Positions 36,604-46,838 of a stretch of 64,000 nt of DNA are shown here, in pieces. The notes beneath the pieces were generated by a model that had not been told where the DNA came from, did no database searches, and worked only from the letters and a program-made list of their open reading frames with translations. The position numbers and the translations under genes are program-made. Source of the stretch: Bacteroidales bacterium (lineage in GTDB: Bacteria > Bacteroidota > Bacteroidia > Bacteroidales > GCA-2748055); NCBI GenBank assembly GCA_020636775.1, contig JACJXF010000001.1, positions 62,001 to 126,000 on the forward strand, in the 5' to 3' direction. Each line of letters starts with the position of its first letter. Position 1 is the stretch's first letter.

Positions 36604-36889
36604 CTGGGATTTCTTCCTCTAAAGATATAAAAAAGCTGTAATACACATGAAACAACAACACCGCCCTGGGGCGGTGCTCTAAAGAAAAATTTGATAATTA
36701 ATTATTTGAATAACGAGATTAAAACCAGTTAAGAGCCTGTCTGCAGGCAGACATGCAGAGCCTCTGCGTGGGAGCTATAATAGTAAATATTATTTTTTAC
36801 CGCGATAAATTTGCGAAGCATGCGTCCGCTAAAAGCGGTTTGCACTTAATTTTTTTACAAAACATTCTGCAAAACGCCGAAACCGTATC
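36604..36889. repeat. Repeat-bearing gap between pfkA and priA
   Basis: The gap holds a GC-rich hairpin CACCGCC-CTGG-GGCGGTG at 36659-36676, followed on the minus strand by a T-rich stretch, so it may end pfkA transcription. It also has a second hairpin TGTCTGC-AG-GCAGACA at 36738-36753, related to the one at 16789-16809. I see no gene. Confidence 0.5.
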
Positions 36890-37873
36890 CTATACAGATA
36901 GGACCTCAGCCATTTTAATAAGCTCGGGGTTGACCGATTTATGCATCTTGGTAATTTTAGAGAAGGGAGTATGAACGATTTCTCCATTCTTAAATCCAAC
37001 CATTACACTTTTCTGATCATCGAGCAGGGCTTCCACGGCATAATAACCAAATTTGCTGGCTGATACCCTGTCGTAAGCAGTAGGTGAACCTCCCCTTTGA
37101 ATATGGCCCAAAATGGATACCCTTACATCATATTCCTTAAAGTCTTCTTTCACCTTTTCTGCAATTGTCATTGCTCCCCCTTCATCATCACCTTCAGCGA
37201 CAATAATTATATTACTGGATTTCTTCCGCTTAAATCCCTTTTCAAGATAATCTTTCAGTCCCCGAACCTGATCGGGTATTTCAGGAATAAATACCGCTTC
37301 TGCTCCGCAGGCAACGCCGCTGTTCATTGCGATAAATCCTGCATCACGACCCATTACTTCGATAAAGAAGAGTCTGTTATGACTGCTGGCGGTATCCCTG
37401 ATCTTATCTACTGCTTCAATTACGGTATTTAGTGCGGTATCATATCCAATGGCATAATCGGTTCCATAAATATCATTATCAATACTTCCGGGAATTCCAA
37501 CAAATGGGATATCTGAATATTCATCACAAAAAGTACGGGCTCCGGTTAAAGAGCCATCTCCGCCAATAACCACTACTCCGTCAATACCGGCTTTTTTCAG
37601 GTTATTGTAGGCTGTCTGCCGGCCCTCAGGAGTTCTGAACTCTGCACTCCTGGCAGTTTTCAGAATCGTCCCTCCCCTTGCAATGATATCACTCACGCTG
37701 AATGTTTTCATCTCCTTAAAATGCGAGTTAATCATACCATTGTATCCGTGGCGGATCCCAACGACTTCAAGTTTATTATAAATTGCTGTACGAACAACTG
37801 CACGAATGGCAGCATTCATTCCCGGAGAATCACCTCCTGAGGTTAAGACACCGATTCTTTTAATTTTTCCCAT
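36890..37873 (-). CDS. pfkA: ATP-dependent 6-phosphofructokinase
   Basis: This 327-residue glycolytic enzyme has the ATP-binding GGDSPGMNAAIRA (14-26), GGDGSLTGA, the catalytic region GIPGSIDNDI with TDYAIGYDTA, and MGRDAGFIA. It phosphorylates fructose-6-phosphate in the cytoplasm. The pattern is that of classic bacterial ATP-PFK and not the pyrophosphate type. A minus-strand -7 box TAATTTTG lies at 37927-37934, 54 bp upstream. Confidence 0.96.
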   Translation of the reverse strand: MGKIKRIGVLTSGGDSPGMNAAIRAVVRTAIYNKLEVVGIRHGYNGMINSHFKEMKTFSVSDIIARGGTILKTARSAEFRTPEGRQTAYNNLKKAGIDGVVVIGGDGSLTGARTFCDEYSDIPFVGIPGSIDNDIYGTDYAIGYDTALNTVIEAVDKIRDTASSHNRLFFIEVMGRDAGFIAMNSGVACGAEAVFIPEIPDQVRGLKDYLEKGFKRKKSSNIIIVAEGDDEGGAMTIAEKVKEDFKEYDVRVSILGHIQRGGSPTAYDRVSASKFGYYAVEALLDDQKSVMVGFKNGEIVHTPFSKITKMHKSVNPELIKMAEVLSV

Positions 37874-38045
37874 GTATAAAACAATTACTTAAAACATTGG
37901 CTTTCCCTGTACCGGAAAACTCTTTGCAAAATTAGTACTAAAACACGACACAATACAAGTGAGGGATGAAATTATCATTAATTTATTAAAATGGAGAAAT
38001 ATTTGGCCACTAAATATTTGAGATTAAAAATAGTTCTCCGGCTGA

Positions 38046-38909
38046 CTATTTCGCACCCAGAAGCTTTTCGATCCACAACTTTGTATCATTAATCTGCCAG
38101 TGAGGAGTTGAAGTGGCACCTGCTATCCCTACCGAATCAGCTCCGGCAAGCCAGAATGCTTCAATCTCATCCGGACTGCCAATGTAAAAGGAGTTTGGGT
38201 TCTGTTCCAGACAGGTCTGAAATAATATTTTACCATTGGAACTGTATTTTCCTCCCACAAAAATAATAAGGTCATTTTCAGCAGCAAATTTCTGCAAGCC
38301 CGGCCGCCGGTGCGATACATGACCGCATATTGTATTATGAAGAATTAATTTCCCTCCTTCATTATTTTGCTTTTTGTTAATCATCTCTGCAATTTCATTA
38401 AAAGCACCTTTATCCATAGTTGTCTGCGAATAGAGGTGAATAATCTGAGATTCAGGCAGCATTGACACTTCTTCTTTGGATGATATAACCTGTGTTTTTT
38501 CGGGAATCTGACCCAGTAATCCCTGTACTTCCGGGTGATTCTTCTTTCCAAAAACAACTATCAGGCTGTTCTTCTCTGTTTTACCCGAAAGAATGGACTT
38601 TTGAATCCGGTTGACAATCGGGCAGGTCCCGTCAATTATCGTCAATCCGTTTCTTTCTGCAATTTCATAGCTGGAAGGAGGTTCTCCGTGTGCCCTGAAA
38701 AGAATCTTACTGTTCTTAATCCGATGAAGTTCAGAGACTTCAATAATTTTCAAACCTTTCTTAACCAGTCTTTCGACCTCCAGTTCGTTGTGAACAATTT
38801 GTCCAAGACAATACAGCTCTTCTCCCTTGTCAAGAATGCCCTCAGCCATCTCAATAACCCTCACTACACCGTAGCAGAAACCAGATTTCTCCTCAATGTT
38901 GATTTTCAT
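38046..38909 (-). CDS. ispH: 4-hydroxy-3-methylbut-2-enyl diphosphate reductase
   Basis: This 287-residue enzyme makes isopentenyl and dimethylallyl diphosphate, the last step of the MEP isoprenoid pathway. The [4Fe-4S]-binding cysteines are in GFCYGV (Cys12), GTCPIV and TICGHV. HAGEPPSS-type and HNELEVE segments around the substrate His are present (AHGEPPSSY, IVHNELEVE). It overlaps cmk by 4 bp (ATGA-type) and is translationally coupled to it. Confidence 0.96.
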   Translation of the reverse strand: MKINIEEKSGFCYGVVRVIEMAEGILDKGEELYCLGQIVHNELEVERLVKKGLKIIEVSELHRIKNSKILFRAHGEPPSSYEIAERNGLTIIDGTCPIVNRIQKSILSGKTEKNSLIVVFGKKNHPEVQGLLGQIPEKTQVISSKEEVSMLPESQIIHLYSQTTMDKGAFNEIAEMINKKQNNEGGKLILHNTICGHVSHRRPGLQKFAAENDLIIFVGGKYSSNGKILFQTCLEQNPNSFYIGSPDEIEAFWLAGADSVGIAGATSTPHWQINDTKLWIEKLLGAK

Positions 38910-39616
38910 GAATGAGCAGGCTTAAATTTTTGTTGCAGGAGATTCTTAAACCATTCCATTTGCTCCTCCTGACTCATATAGGAGTTATCGAGTGTAACGG
39001 CATCATCGGCCTTGCGAAGCGGACTTTCTGATCGGTTCTGATCTATAAAATCGCGTTCCAGTATATTGTGTTCTACCTCCTGAAGGCTGGTACTGACTCC
39101 GTTTTCAATTAATTCCCTGAAGCGGCGTTCAGCCCTTATTAAAGGGTCGGCGGTCATAAATATTTTAATATCTGCATCCGGAAAAACAACCGTACCAATA
39201 TCCCTGCCATCCATAACCACTCCTTTCTTTTCACCCATTTTTCTCTGAAAGGCCACCATTTTTTTCCTTACAAAAGCAATCTTACTGATGAAGCTCACTT
39301 TTTCAGAAACCTGAATACCCCTGATTTCTTCTTCCACATTCTCATTGTTCAGGAACATATCGTTTCGCCCTGTGCGGGCATTTTTGGTAAACATAATTTC
39401 AATTGAATCCAGCTGTTGTTTAAGTTCTTCCTCATCAACATATTCATCAATAATGATTTTATTCCTTATGGCAAACAGGGTTATTGCCCTGTACATCGCT
39501 CCGCTGTCGATGTATATATATCCCAGCTCTCCGGCAATTGCACGTGCAAAGCTGCTTTTACCGGTGGATGAATGACCATCAATGGCAATGATAAGGGGAC
39601 GAGGGGTATAGATCAT
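38906..39616 (-). CDS. cmk: Cytidylate kinase
   Basis: This 236-residue P-loop kinase has IAIDGHSSTGKSSFARAIA, the CMP-binding IDSGAMYRAIT and GRDIGTVVFPDADIKIF. It turns CMP and dCMP into diphosphates. The order porQ, cmk, ispH is familiar from other T9SS-bearing Bacteroidota. Here porQ follows on the left of the pair upstream in the same direction, with about 90 bp between porQ and cmk. Confidence 0.95.
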   Translation of the reverse strand: MIYTPRPLIIAIDGHSSTGKSSFARAIAGELGYIYIDSGAMYRAITLFAIRNKIIIDEYVDEEELKQQLDSIEIMFTKNARTGRNDMFLNNENVEEEIRGIQVSEKVSFISKIAFVRKKMVAFQRKMGEKKGVVMDGRDIGTVVFPDADIKIFMTADPLIRAERRFRELIENGVSTSLQEVEHNILERDFIDQNRSESPLRKADDAVTLDNSYMSQEEQMEWFKNLLQQKFKPAHS

Positions 39617-39704
39617 TAATCAGGTATTGAACTGCAAAAATAGCAAACCCCTGTGAGAAGTCATTACGATATAAGATAAAAGTGAAGGGAAGAAATGAAA
39701 GGTC

Positions 39705-40778
39705 CTAATCAGTGATGGTACTTTGGCTTTTCTTATAAAATTCTGAAAGGTCCACACTCAGCGAGAAGTGGTTGGAGGCTCCGGCAAGATGATACGTCGC
39801 CCGGCCATATGAGAACCTGTACTTCTTGATTTTAAGACCAAAGCCCCATGAAAATCCGACCATTCCGGTTTGTATTGGAATTTTAAGTTCCTGCCGGCGC
39901 TGATAATTATAACCCAGACTGACGTAAAAATTTTCACCCGGCATAAATTCCATTCCCAGGATGGCATGCCTCATCAGTTTATCTGCGAATATTTCAGCCT
40001 TGTTTTTGCCTATATTATTGCCGCTCTGGGGATCAAAGATGGTAGAATTATCAATGGTACTGACATAGCTAAGATCAAACTTCTGGAGCTGCTGAAGAGT
40101 TAATGAAAAACGGAAGGGTGCATGCATCAGCTTTTGTGAAATACCTGCCTGAATCTCAAAAGGAAGGTTTTCCCTGTCTGCACCATGATAATATTTCACG
40201 AGCTGCGTTCCCATATTCTTCAGTACCAAAGCAGCAGTAAAAAGCTTTTCAGGATTAAAATAGGTAACTCCAAGATCGGCAGCCATACCGAATGAATTAT
40301 ATGTTTCCAGATTGGAATATACCGGTTTAACGTTCAATCCCACGGAGATTAAGCTGTCAATTTTTCGTGAATAGATTATATTCAATGCATATTCCGCAGC
40401 CTTAAAGTCGCCTGTTCTCTCTCCAATCTCATTGGCACCTGTAAAAGTCCCGTAGTTTGAATAGTGCATCCCCAGGGCAACAGTCCCTTTACGGGCAAAG
40501 TCTTTTGCATAGGAGGCGTATCCGTATTTGATTCCGGCAAAGTATCCCACGTAATTCAGTACCATATGCTGATCCATGGAGGCGTTCAGGAGAGAAGGAT
40601 TATGAAAGGGAAGATTCAGATCGTCGCCCGATAAGGCTACCGATTTTCCACCCAGTGATGCCACCCTTGCTGAATTGGTGAGGTTCAGGAAGCCATAGGT
40701 ATAATGGCCACCAATTTGTCCGGAAACCGCAGTTGTCAGACAAATAAAAAGTAAAAAAACCAGATTTACTCTCCTCAT
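39705..40778 (-). CDS. porQ: Type IX secretion system protein PorQ
   Basis: This 357-residue outer-membrane barrel protein has a signal peptide (to VSGQ). The N-terminal segment is characteristic: YGFLNLTNSARVASLGGK and FHNPSLLNASMDQHM. It is related to PorV. PorQ belongs to the T9SS attachment complex that anchors or processes cargo at the cell surface. Its presence fits the T9SS sorting domain at 3272-4069. It is upstream of cmk-ispH on the same strand. Confidence 0.93.
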   Translation of the reverse strand: MRRVNLVFLLFICLTTAVSGQIGGHYTYGFLNLTNSARVASLGGKSVALSGDDLNLPFHNPSLLNASMDQHMVLNYVGYFAGIKYGYASYAKDFARKGTVALGMHYSNYGTFTGANEIGERTGDFKAAEYALNIIYSRKIDSLISVGLNVKPVYSNLETYNSFGMAADLGVTYFNPEKLFTAALVLKNMGTQLVKYYHGADRENLPFEIQAGISQKLMHAPFRFSLTLQQLQKFDLSYVSTIDNSTIFDPQSGNNIGKNKAEIFADKLMRHAILGMEFMPGENFYVSLGYNYQRRQELKIPIQTGMVGFSWGFGLKIKKYRFSYGRATYHLAGASNHFSLSVDLSEFYKKSQSTITD

Positions 40779-40884
40779 TCGCGTTTAGGGTTGTGACATT
40801 TGGATCATGGCTCATAACTCATGCTGTACGAGCTATCCGACAAGATTATAAACGTACAAAAAAACAAGTTAGTGTACAATTATT

Positions 40885-41940
40885 TCATTCACATAGAATT
40901 TTCATAAAGATAGCCTCGCTTTCTCCAATCCATTTCAGGAATTTCCCGTGTGCTGAATTACCCTTTCCGGCATCAAATACAAAATTTCCTGAATCCCTTA
41001 AAACGGTGGCAGCTCCGATTCTTTCAGCATCAAGAGCATTACAATGCTGTTCAAAATGGGATTTAGAGGGAAGCAGATATAATTCCTTATTGAGATAAAT
41101 TGCTTCGGCAAGGGTTTCAAAGCCCGAAGTACAAATAACAGCTGAACAGCCCGCAATTGAAGAAACAAATCCTTCCTGCGAAACAGTTTCAATCTCAATA
41201 TTTTTATGGTGGATGGGATATTCTTTCCCTTTTCGGGTAAAAATTCTGAAAGTAATTTCCGGATATCGCAAGGCCAGATTTTCTATATTTTTTATAAATC
41301 CATGATGAAGGAGGTAAACATGGAAATGCCTTTCTCTGTGTGATCCGGCTTCAAGAACCGCGGGACGCAGCAAGGGGGGCACAATAAACAGATTCCTTTC
41401 CGGAATATTCTTTTCCCGACTGAAGGATAGAGCCAGCTTTTTATCAGCAGCTATGGATGCCAGGAATGAATGCAGATTCATCATTAATCTTTCAGCCTTC
41501 CTTTCTTTGGGATAGGTAAAGGCTGGGTGACTGAAAAAAAAGTGATGAGAAACAGAAAATATTTTCTTGTCGGAGAATGAAAAAAAAGCCCCCAGTTGTC
41601 CGATAAAATCATAAAAAACGACAACGGCATCGGCATCACTCCTTCTCACCTGATATGCAATTCTCAGGATGGAAATAATATACAAGGGACTAAGAATAAT
41701 ATTGACCAGGAAGGTGGAAGTCAGACTAATCCCTTTTTGATTCCTGGATGACAGAAAAAAAGGACTGAGAAATCTGTTATGCTGAATTTCCTGATAGAGC
41801 AAATTTCTCCGTAACGGAACCCTCCTTCCCAGGAAGGTGCGCGCCACCTCATGTCCGTTTTTTTCGAGAAGAGAACGCAGAGCAAGCGACTGGGTAGTAT
41901 GACCCATTCCTTCTCCCTGCACTATGAAGAAATACTTCAT
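40885..41940 (-). CDS. UDP-glycosyltransferase-like protein
   Basis: This 351-residue protein starts with YFFIVQGEGMGHTTQSLAL, the GEGMGH nucleotide-sugar loop of GT-B enzymes related to MurG/GT28. Its C-terminal half has a GFVSSIAGCSAVICTSGFETLAEAI donor site motif (parts only). It probably transfers a sugar to a membrane lipid or surface molecule. Acceptor and donor are unknown. It is 14 bp from the YkgJ gene and likely cotranscribed. Confidence 0.8.
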   Translation of the reverse strand: MKYFFIVQGEGMGHTTQSLALRSLLEKNGHEVARTFLGRRVPLRRNLLYQEIQHNRFLSPFFLSSRNQKGISLTSTFLVNIILSPLYIISILRIAYQVRRSDADAVVVFYDFIGQLGAFFSFSDKKIFSVSHHFFFSHPAFTYPKERKAERLMMNLHSFLASIAADKKLALSFSREKNIPERNLFIVPPLLRPAVLEAGSHRERHFHVYLLHHGFIKNIENLALRYPEITFRIFTRKGKEYPIHHKNIEIETVSQEGFVSSIAGCSAVICTSGFETLAEAIYLNKELYLLPSKSHFEQHCNALDAERIGAATVLRDSGNFVFDAGKGNSAHGKFLKWIGESEAIFMKILCE

Positions 41941-41954
41941 CTGCCTTTTTTTAC

Positions 41955-42446
41955 TCAGCTTGTTTTTAATCGTAATTCCTGCAAAATATCAGTCACAGCT
42001 GGACAAACATAGCTGTTTTTAAGACTAAGATCGAGAAGCTGATGAAATTTTTTTCTGTCTGTATGAGGATATTCGCGACAGGCCTTGGGCCTCACATCGT
42101 AAATCCGGCACATATTGTCCTTCTCAAGAAACGGGCAGGGCATTTCCTTAAATACAAAATCCCTGTCTTCGTCAATTCTCAGGTAGGTATCGATAAAAAC
42201 CGCAGGCTTCATTCTCAGATGCTTTGAGATTCTTTCAATATCCTTCTCAAGTATTCTGGGTCCGAGGGTTTTGCAGCAGTTTGCGCACGACAGGCAATTT
42301 ATCTCTGAAAACACCTTTTCGTGAGCTTCTGCTGCCAGCTGATCAAGATTGCGTGGTGTCCTTTTTTTAAGAGTTTTGACAAGGTCTTTATTGAGTCTTT
42401 CCTGTTCCTTTGCTTTTTTTTCTATGTTTTTTTCTGAATATTCCAT
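41955..42446 (-). CDS. YkgJ-family cysteine-cluster protein
   Basis: This 163-residue protein has the YkgJ metal-binding pattern: CLSCANCCKTLG (51-62), then PCPFLEKDNMCRIYDVRPKACREYPH. Eight clustered cysteines suggest zinc or iron-sulfur binding. The cellular role is not known. Its start is 10 bp after the EamA gene and its stop 14 bp before the glycosyltransferase gene. Confidence 0.88.
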   Translation of the reverse strand: MEYSEKNIEKKAKEQERLNKDLVKTLKKRTPRNLDQLAAEAHEKVFSEINCLSCANCCKTLGPRILEKDIERISKHLRMKPAVFIDTYLRIDEDRDFVFKEMPCPFLEKDNMCRIYDVRPKACREYPHTDRKKFHQLLDLSLKNSYVCPAVTDILQELRLKTS

Positions 42447-42456
42447 CCGGCAGATT

Positions 42457-43386
42457 TTAAGCGGGAAACTGGTAATTAACCGGGGGAGCTTTTTGCTTTT
42501 TCAGACTAATGCTTTTTACCTGGGAGAGGAAGACCCCTATAAGCACAACAAATATCCCGGCTACTTTTAATCCCGGCATCTCCTCCTTTAAAAGGAAATA
42601 TGAAAATATTGCTGTAAAAACAGGTATCAGATTCGCAAATATATTGGCCCTGGAGGCACCAATTTCCCTTATGGCAAAGGTAAAGAGGACAAATGTAAGG
42701 GAGGAGCCGAATATGGCAAGATAAAGCAGCGAGCTTACAGCCATGGCGGAGGGTTTAACATCCATCAGACTTCCGGCATCGAACCACAGGAATAATGGCA
42801 AAAACATTATTATCCCAATGGCATTCTGGTAGGCTGTTATTGTAAAACCATTGTACTTATGGGAGAGTCCTTTTACAATCAGTGAATATCCAACCGCTGA
42901 AAGCACAGCCAGGAATAAAAGCAAAACGCCCTTCAATCTGACGAAGACTTCGCCATCCCCCGAAAATACCACAGCAATTACGCCTGCAAATGAAAGCAGG
43001 AGACCTACCCAGTTAAGCATGGTTAGTTTTTCCCTGTACATATACCATGCTGCAATGGGAACAATTAAGGGTATCATGGCAATAATTACGGAGCCAAGTG
43101 TTGAAGAAACATAGGTAAGTCCAAAGCTTTCCCCAAGAAAATAGAGAAAAGGCTCAAAAAATGCCATGAGTATAAAATACTTATAATCCTCCCTCTTAAT
43201 GGCTTGCAACTTCCCGGACAAAAGGGAGATGCCAAAAAGGAATATTACGGAAATAACCAGACGGAGAAATACTATACTGATTGGTTTGAATGATTCGAGA
43301 GCAAACTTGAAGGCAACGAAAGTATATCCCCAGAAAAGCATGGATAAAAACAGGCTTATGTATACCAGGGGTAGTTTAGACTTCAT
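42457..43386 (-). CDS. EamA/DMT-family transporter
   Basis: This 309-residue protein has ten membrane helices in two EamA repeats (about 8-140 and 150-295). The internal duplication is typical of drug/metabolite exporters, and WGYTFVAFKFAL is the usual start of the first repeat. The substrate is unknown. It heads a run of three minus-strand genes including the YkgJ and glycosyltransferase genes. Confidence 0.88.
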   Translation of the reverse strand: MKSKLPLVYISLFLSMLFWGYTFVAFKFALESFKPISIVFLRLVISVIFLFGISLLSGKLQAIKREDYKYFILMAFFEPFLYFLGESFGLTYVSSTLGSVIIAMIPLIVPIAAWYMYREKLTMLNWVGLLLSFAGVIAVVFSGDGEVFVRLKGVLLLFLAVLSAVGYSLIVKGLSHKYNGFTITAYQNAIGIIMFLPLFLWFDAGSLMDVKPSAMAVSSLLYLAIFGSSLTFVLFTFAIREIGASRANIFANLIPVFTAIFSYFLLKEEMPGLKVAGIFVVLIGVFLSQVKSISLKKQKAPPVNYQFPA

Positions 43387-43475
43387 GGCAGTTTGACAAG
43401 GAGGAAAAATTTAAAGAAAACAATTGAAAGAGGGTTTTAAATCAAAGTCTGTAAAGAAAACTAAACATCGTCTCA

Positions 43476-44699
43476 TTAGCCCGTCATCTTAAGTCTTTGA
43501 ATATTGGCCTTTTCAAGTTTTTCTTTTGCATATGAAAGATTAATGCTGACAGATTTTTCGTTTTTTGACGGCAGTTCAAACATGGCGTCAATAATGATTA
43601 TCTCACAGATAGAGCGCAGGCCGCGGGCGCCCAGTTTAAATTCAATGGCTTTATCCACAATATATTCCAATGCCTTATTATCCCAGCTTAAGCTTATACC
43701 ATCCATCTGGAATAACTTCTCATATTGTTTGATAATCGAATTCCTGGGTTCGGTAAGGATTCTTCTCAGAGCAATACGATCCAATGGATTCAGGTAGGTA
43801 AGAATGGGAAGCCGGCCGATAATTTCAGGAATAAGTCCGAATGCCTTCAGGTCCTGTGGTGCGATATATTGCAAAAGATTATCCCTGTCGATATGATCTT
43901 TTGCCTTACTGGCTGTATATCCAACAACCTGAGTATTCAGGCGCTGCCCTATTTTTTTGGTAATGCCATCAAAAGCTCCGCCGCAGATAAAAAGAATATT
44001 TTTTGTATTAACAGGGATCATTTTCTGATCAGGGTGCTTTCTTCCTCCCTGGGGTGGCACATTAACCACAGAGCCTTCCAGTAGTTTCAAGAGTCCCTGC
44101 TGCACACCTTCGCCTGAAACATCGCGTGTTATCGAAGGGTTATCCCCTTTTCGTGCAATTTTATCAATCTCATCAATAAATACAATCCCCTTTTCGGCAG
44201 CCTCAACATTATAATCGGCAACCTGCAGCAATCTTGTTAGAATGCTCTCGATATCTTCCCCAACATAACCTGCTTCCGTCAGAACCGTAGCATCAACTAT
44301 TGTAAAAGGGACATGTAGCATTTTGGCAATAGTGCGGGCCAGAAGAGTTTTACCTGTCCCTGTTTCACCCACAAGAACGATATTTGACTTTTCAATCTCA
44401 ACTTCAGCATCATCTTTAATGCTGGTCTGCATCAATCGTTTGTAATGATTGTAAACTGCAACAGAGAGGTATTTCTTTGCTTCATCCTGGCCAATAACAT
44501 AAAGATCCAGAAATGCCTTTATCTCGGCAGGTTTTAACAGCTTTAGTTTATTAAGGTCAAGATCCCCCTTCCGGTTTACCTCTTCCTGGACAATGGTGTA
44601 GGCCTGATCAATACACCTGTCGCATATATGTCCGGAGATTCCGGCTATAAGAAGGTTAGTATCTTTCTTTTCCCTGCCACAAAATGAGCACCTGTCCAT
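43476..44699 (-). CDS. clpX: ATP-dependent Clp protease ATP-binding subunit ClpX
   Basis: This 407-residue AAA+ unfoldase begins with the zinc-binding C4 domain (CSFCGREKK, HICDRCIDQA). Walker A (GETGTGKTLLA), Walker B (VFIDEIDKIARK), and the pore loop region (YVGEDIES) follow. It unfolds substrates for ClpP. It is 17 bp from clpP in the tig-clpP-clpX order. Confidence 0.97.
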   Translation of the reverse strand: MDRCSFCGREKKDTNLLIAGISGHICDRCIDQAYTIVQEEVNRKGDLDLNKLKLLKPAEIKAFLDLYVIGQDEAKKYLSVAVYNHYKRLMQTSIKDDAEVEIEKSNIVLVGETGTGKTLLARTIAKMLHVPFTIVDATVLTEAGYVGEDIESILTRLLQVADYNVEAAEKGIVFIDEIDKIARKGDNPSITRDVSGEGVQQGLLKLLEGSVVNVPPQGGRKHPDQKMIPVNTKNILFICGGAFDGITKKIGQRLNTQVVGYTASKAKDHIDRDNLLQYIAPQDLKAFGLIPEIIGRLPILTYLNPLDRIALRRILTEPRNSIIKQYEKLFQMDGISLSWDNKALEYIVDKAIEFKLGARGLRSICEIIIIDAMFELPSKNEKSVSINLSYAKEKLEKANIQRLKMTG

Positions 44700-44716
44700 T
44701 TTTGTTTTGGTTTAAA

Positions 44717-45400
44717 TTATTTCTTGGGAGAATTTCTCACCAGAACTTCATCGATCATACCGTATGCCTTTGCTTCTTCAGCAGTCATCCAGTAATCCCT
44801 GTCAGAGTCTTTTTCAACTTTTTTGAAATTGTTACCCGAATGATCAGCAATAATCTGGTACAATTCTTTTTTTAGTTTGAGAATTTCCCTTGTGGTAATC
44901 TCAATATCAGAGGCTTGTCCCTGTGTGCCACCCATTGGCTGGTGAATCATTACTCTTGAATGACGCAGTGCTGAGCGTTTTCCTTTTGTTCCAGCACACA
45001 GCAAAACGGCACCCATGGAAGCTGCCATTCCGGTACAAATGGTTGCCACATCTGATCCAATATACTGCATTGTATCGTAGATTCCAAGTCCGGCATGAAC
45101 ACCACCACCCGGGGTATTGAAATAAATCTGGATATCCTTTGCAGGATCAGCTGATTCGAGGTACAATAACTGGGCCTGAATAATGTTAGCCACATAATCA
45201 TCGATAGGAGTTCCCAGGAATATAATACGGTCCATCATGAGTCTCGAAAAAACATCCATGGTGGCAATATTCAATTGACGCTCCTCAATGATAGTCGGGG
45301 AGATATACGAGTCATATACAGAGGTATACCTGTCGAGGTTCTGACTGCTGATACCCATATGCTTTGTTGCATATTTACGAAAATCGTCGGATGGATTCAT
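44717..45400 (-). CDS. clpP: ATP-dependent Clp protease proteolytic subunit ClpP
   Basis: This 227-residue serine protease has the catalytic Ser in GMAASMGAVLL and His in RVMIHQPMGG. The N-terminal extension (YATKHMGISSQNLDR) is slightly long but usual in Bacteroidota. It forms the tetradecameric chamber used by ClpX. The gene is 27 bp from tig. Confidence 0.97.
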   Translation of the reverse strand: MNPSDDFRKYATKHMGISSQNLDRYTSVYDSYISPTIIEERQLNIATMDVFSRLMMDRIIFLGTPIDDYVANIIQAQLLYLESADPAKDIQIYFNTPGGGVHAGLGIYDTMQYIGSDVATICTGMAASMGAVLLCAGTKGKRSALRHSRVMIHQPMGGTQGQASDIEITTREILKLKKELYQIIADHSGNNFKKVEKDSDRDYWMTAEEAKAYGMIDEVLVRNSPKK

Positions 45401-45427
45401 AATTTTGGTTTTATTTGGAGAAACATT

Positions 45428-46780
45428 TTAGTTCTCAAAAAGTTTCTTAAATTTTTCTGCTGTAGTTTCCTTCTTATCCAGCTTTACGGTTTCTTTCATA
45501 AAAGAATATATCTTATCCTCAAATTTCTGCTCATAAAGCCGTCTTGCTTCTTCCTTTTTTGCCAGCTGCTCACGAGCGTACTGAACAATGTGTTCTTCGG
45601 GGACATTATAGAGTCCGTACTGATAAAACTGATTTTTAGCCATAGTAACTGAATACTCAAGCAATTCTTCTTCAGAAACTTTCAGCTCGTTCTCACGAAT
45701 CAGCTGGTCTTTAATCAGCTGCCACTGAAACTCTTTCTCGTAATCAGCAAATTCCTTATCCAGAAGTTCCGGAGTCATTTTCTCGTTTGCCTCCAGTATC
45801 CAGCGCTTCAGGAAATCGACAGGTAAGGCAACTTTTGCTTTCTTTAGCAGGTATTCCTTGGCATCAATGGCAAATTTATAGTTCGATTCGCTCTCATAAT
45901 TGGCTGCCAGATCATCCCTGAGTTTCTGGTCAAATTCCGCTTCGGATTTTACAACATTTTCGCCATATACCTTATCGAAAAGTTCCTGATTAATTTCGTG
46001 TTTTGCAAATTCAAGAACTTCGGCAATATCAATCCTGAAATCGCCAGTAATGGAAGCTGCAAGTTCCTTATCAATTTTGAGTAAAGAACTGATTTCGGTA
46101 TCGTTAGGATAAGCTTTTCTGAGGTTGAAAACAAGGCTTTCTCCAGCCTTCTTCCCTTTAAACAGCTTTTTAACTTTATCGTCTTTCATCATATCCAGCG
46201 ACATACTGATGTTTTCGGCCCTGATTCCATCAGCCTGCTCTGCACCTTTGTCATCAACCTGAACCAGGTTTCCTTTCAGCAATTCATCACTTCCGGCAGC
46301 ATCCACCGGCTTAAAACCTCCAAAACGCTTGAGTACATTATCCTTATACTCATTTAAGGCAGCATCATCAACCTTGATATTGTAATAGCTTATTTTGTCT
46401 TTGTCAGATAAATTTAATGAGAATTCCTCATATAAACCCAGGTCGAAGGAAAATTCAAATTCACTGTCTTTATCAAAATCAATGGATTTCTGTTCGTCGA
46501 TATGAGGAAGGGGCTCGCCAAGAATCCTTAGTTTCTCATCTCTGATATAATTCATCAGGTTTTCAGAAACCAGTTTATTTATTTCTTCTGCCAGCGCCGA
46601 TTTATAATATAGCTTTTTTACCATTCCCATTGGAACCATCCCGGGACGGAAACCATCAATTTTAGCTTTTTTACGATAGTCTTTTAATACATTCTCCACT
46701 TTAGTCTGATAATCTTCAGGCTGAATCTTAATACTCACAACTGAATTAAGGTTGTCAATCTTTTGATTTGTAATGTTCAT
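45428..46780 (-). CDS. tig: Trigger factor chaperone
   Basis: This 450-residue ribosome-associated chaperone has the N-terminal ribosome-binding part (KAKIDGFRPGMVPMGMVKK, the G-F-R-P-G-x-x-P signature), a middle peptidyl-prolyl isomerase-like region that looks degenerate, and a long helical C-terminal arm. It binds nascent chains at the ribosome exit. It is the first gene of the tig-clpP-clpX run. Confidence 0.95.
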   Translation of the reverse strand: MNITNQKIDNLNSVVSIKIQPEDYQTKVENVLKDYRKKAKIDGFRPGMVPMGMVKKLYYKSALAEEINKLVSENLMNYIRDEKLRILGEPLPHIDEQKSIDFDKDSEFEFSFDLGLYEEFSLNLSDKDKISYYNIKVDDAALNEYKDNVLKRFGGFKPVDAAGSDELLKGNLVQVDDKGAEQADGIRAENISMSLDMMKDDKVKKLFKGKKAGESLVFNLRKAYPNDTEISSLLKIDKELAASITGDFRIDIAEVLEFAKHEINQELFDKVYGENVVKSEAEFDQKLRDDLAANYESESNYKFAIDAKEYLLKKAKVALPVDFLKRWILEANEKMTPELLDKEFADYEKEFQWQLIKDQLIRENELKVSEEELLEYSVTMAKNQFYQYGLYNVPEEHIVQYAREQLAKKEEARRLYEQKFEDKIYSFMKETVKLDKKETTAEKFKKLFEN

Positions 46781-46838
46781 TACTTACTTATTAAATAAAT
46801 TTGGTTCATACTTCCCATTGCCAGAGGGGTAAAATCTT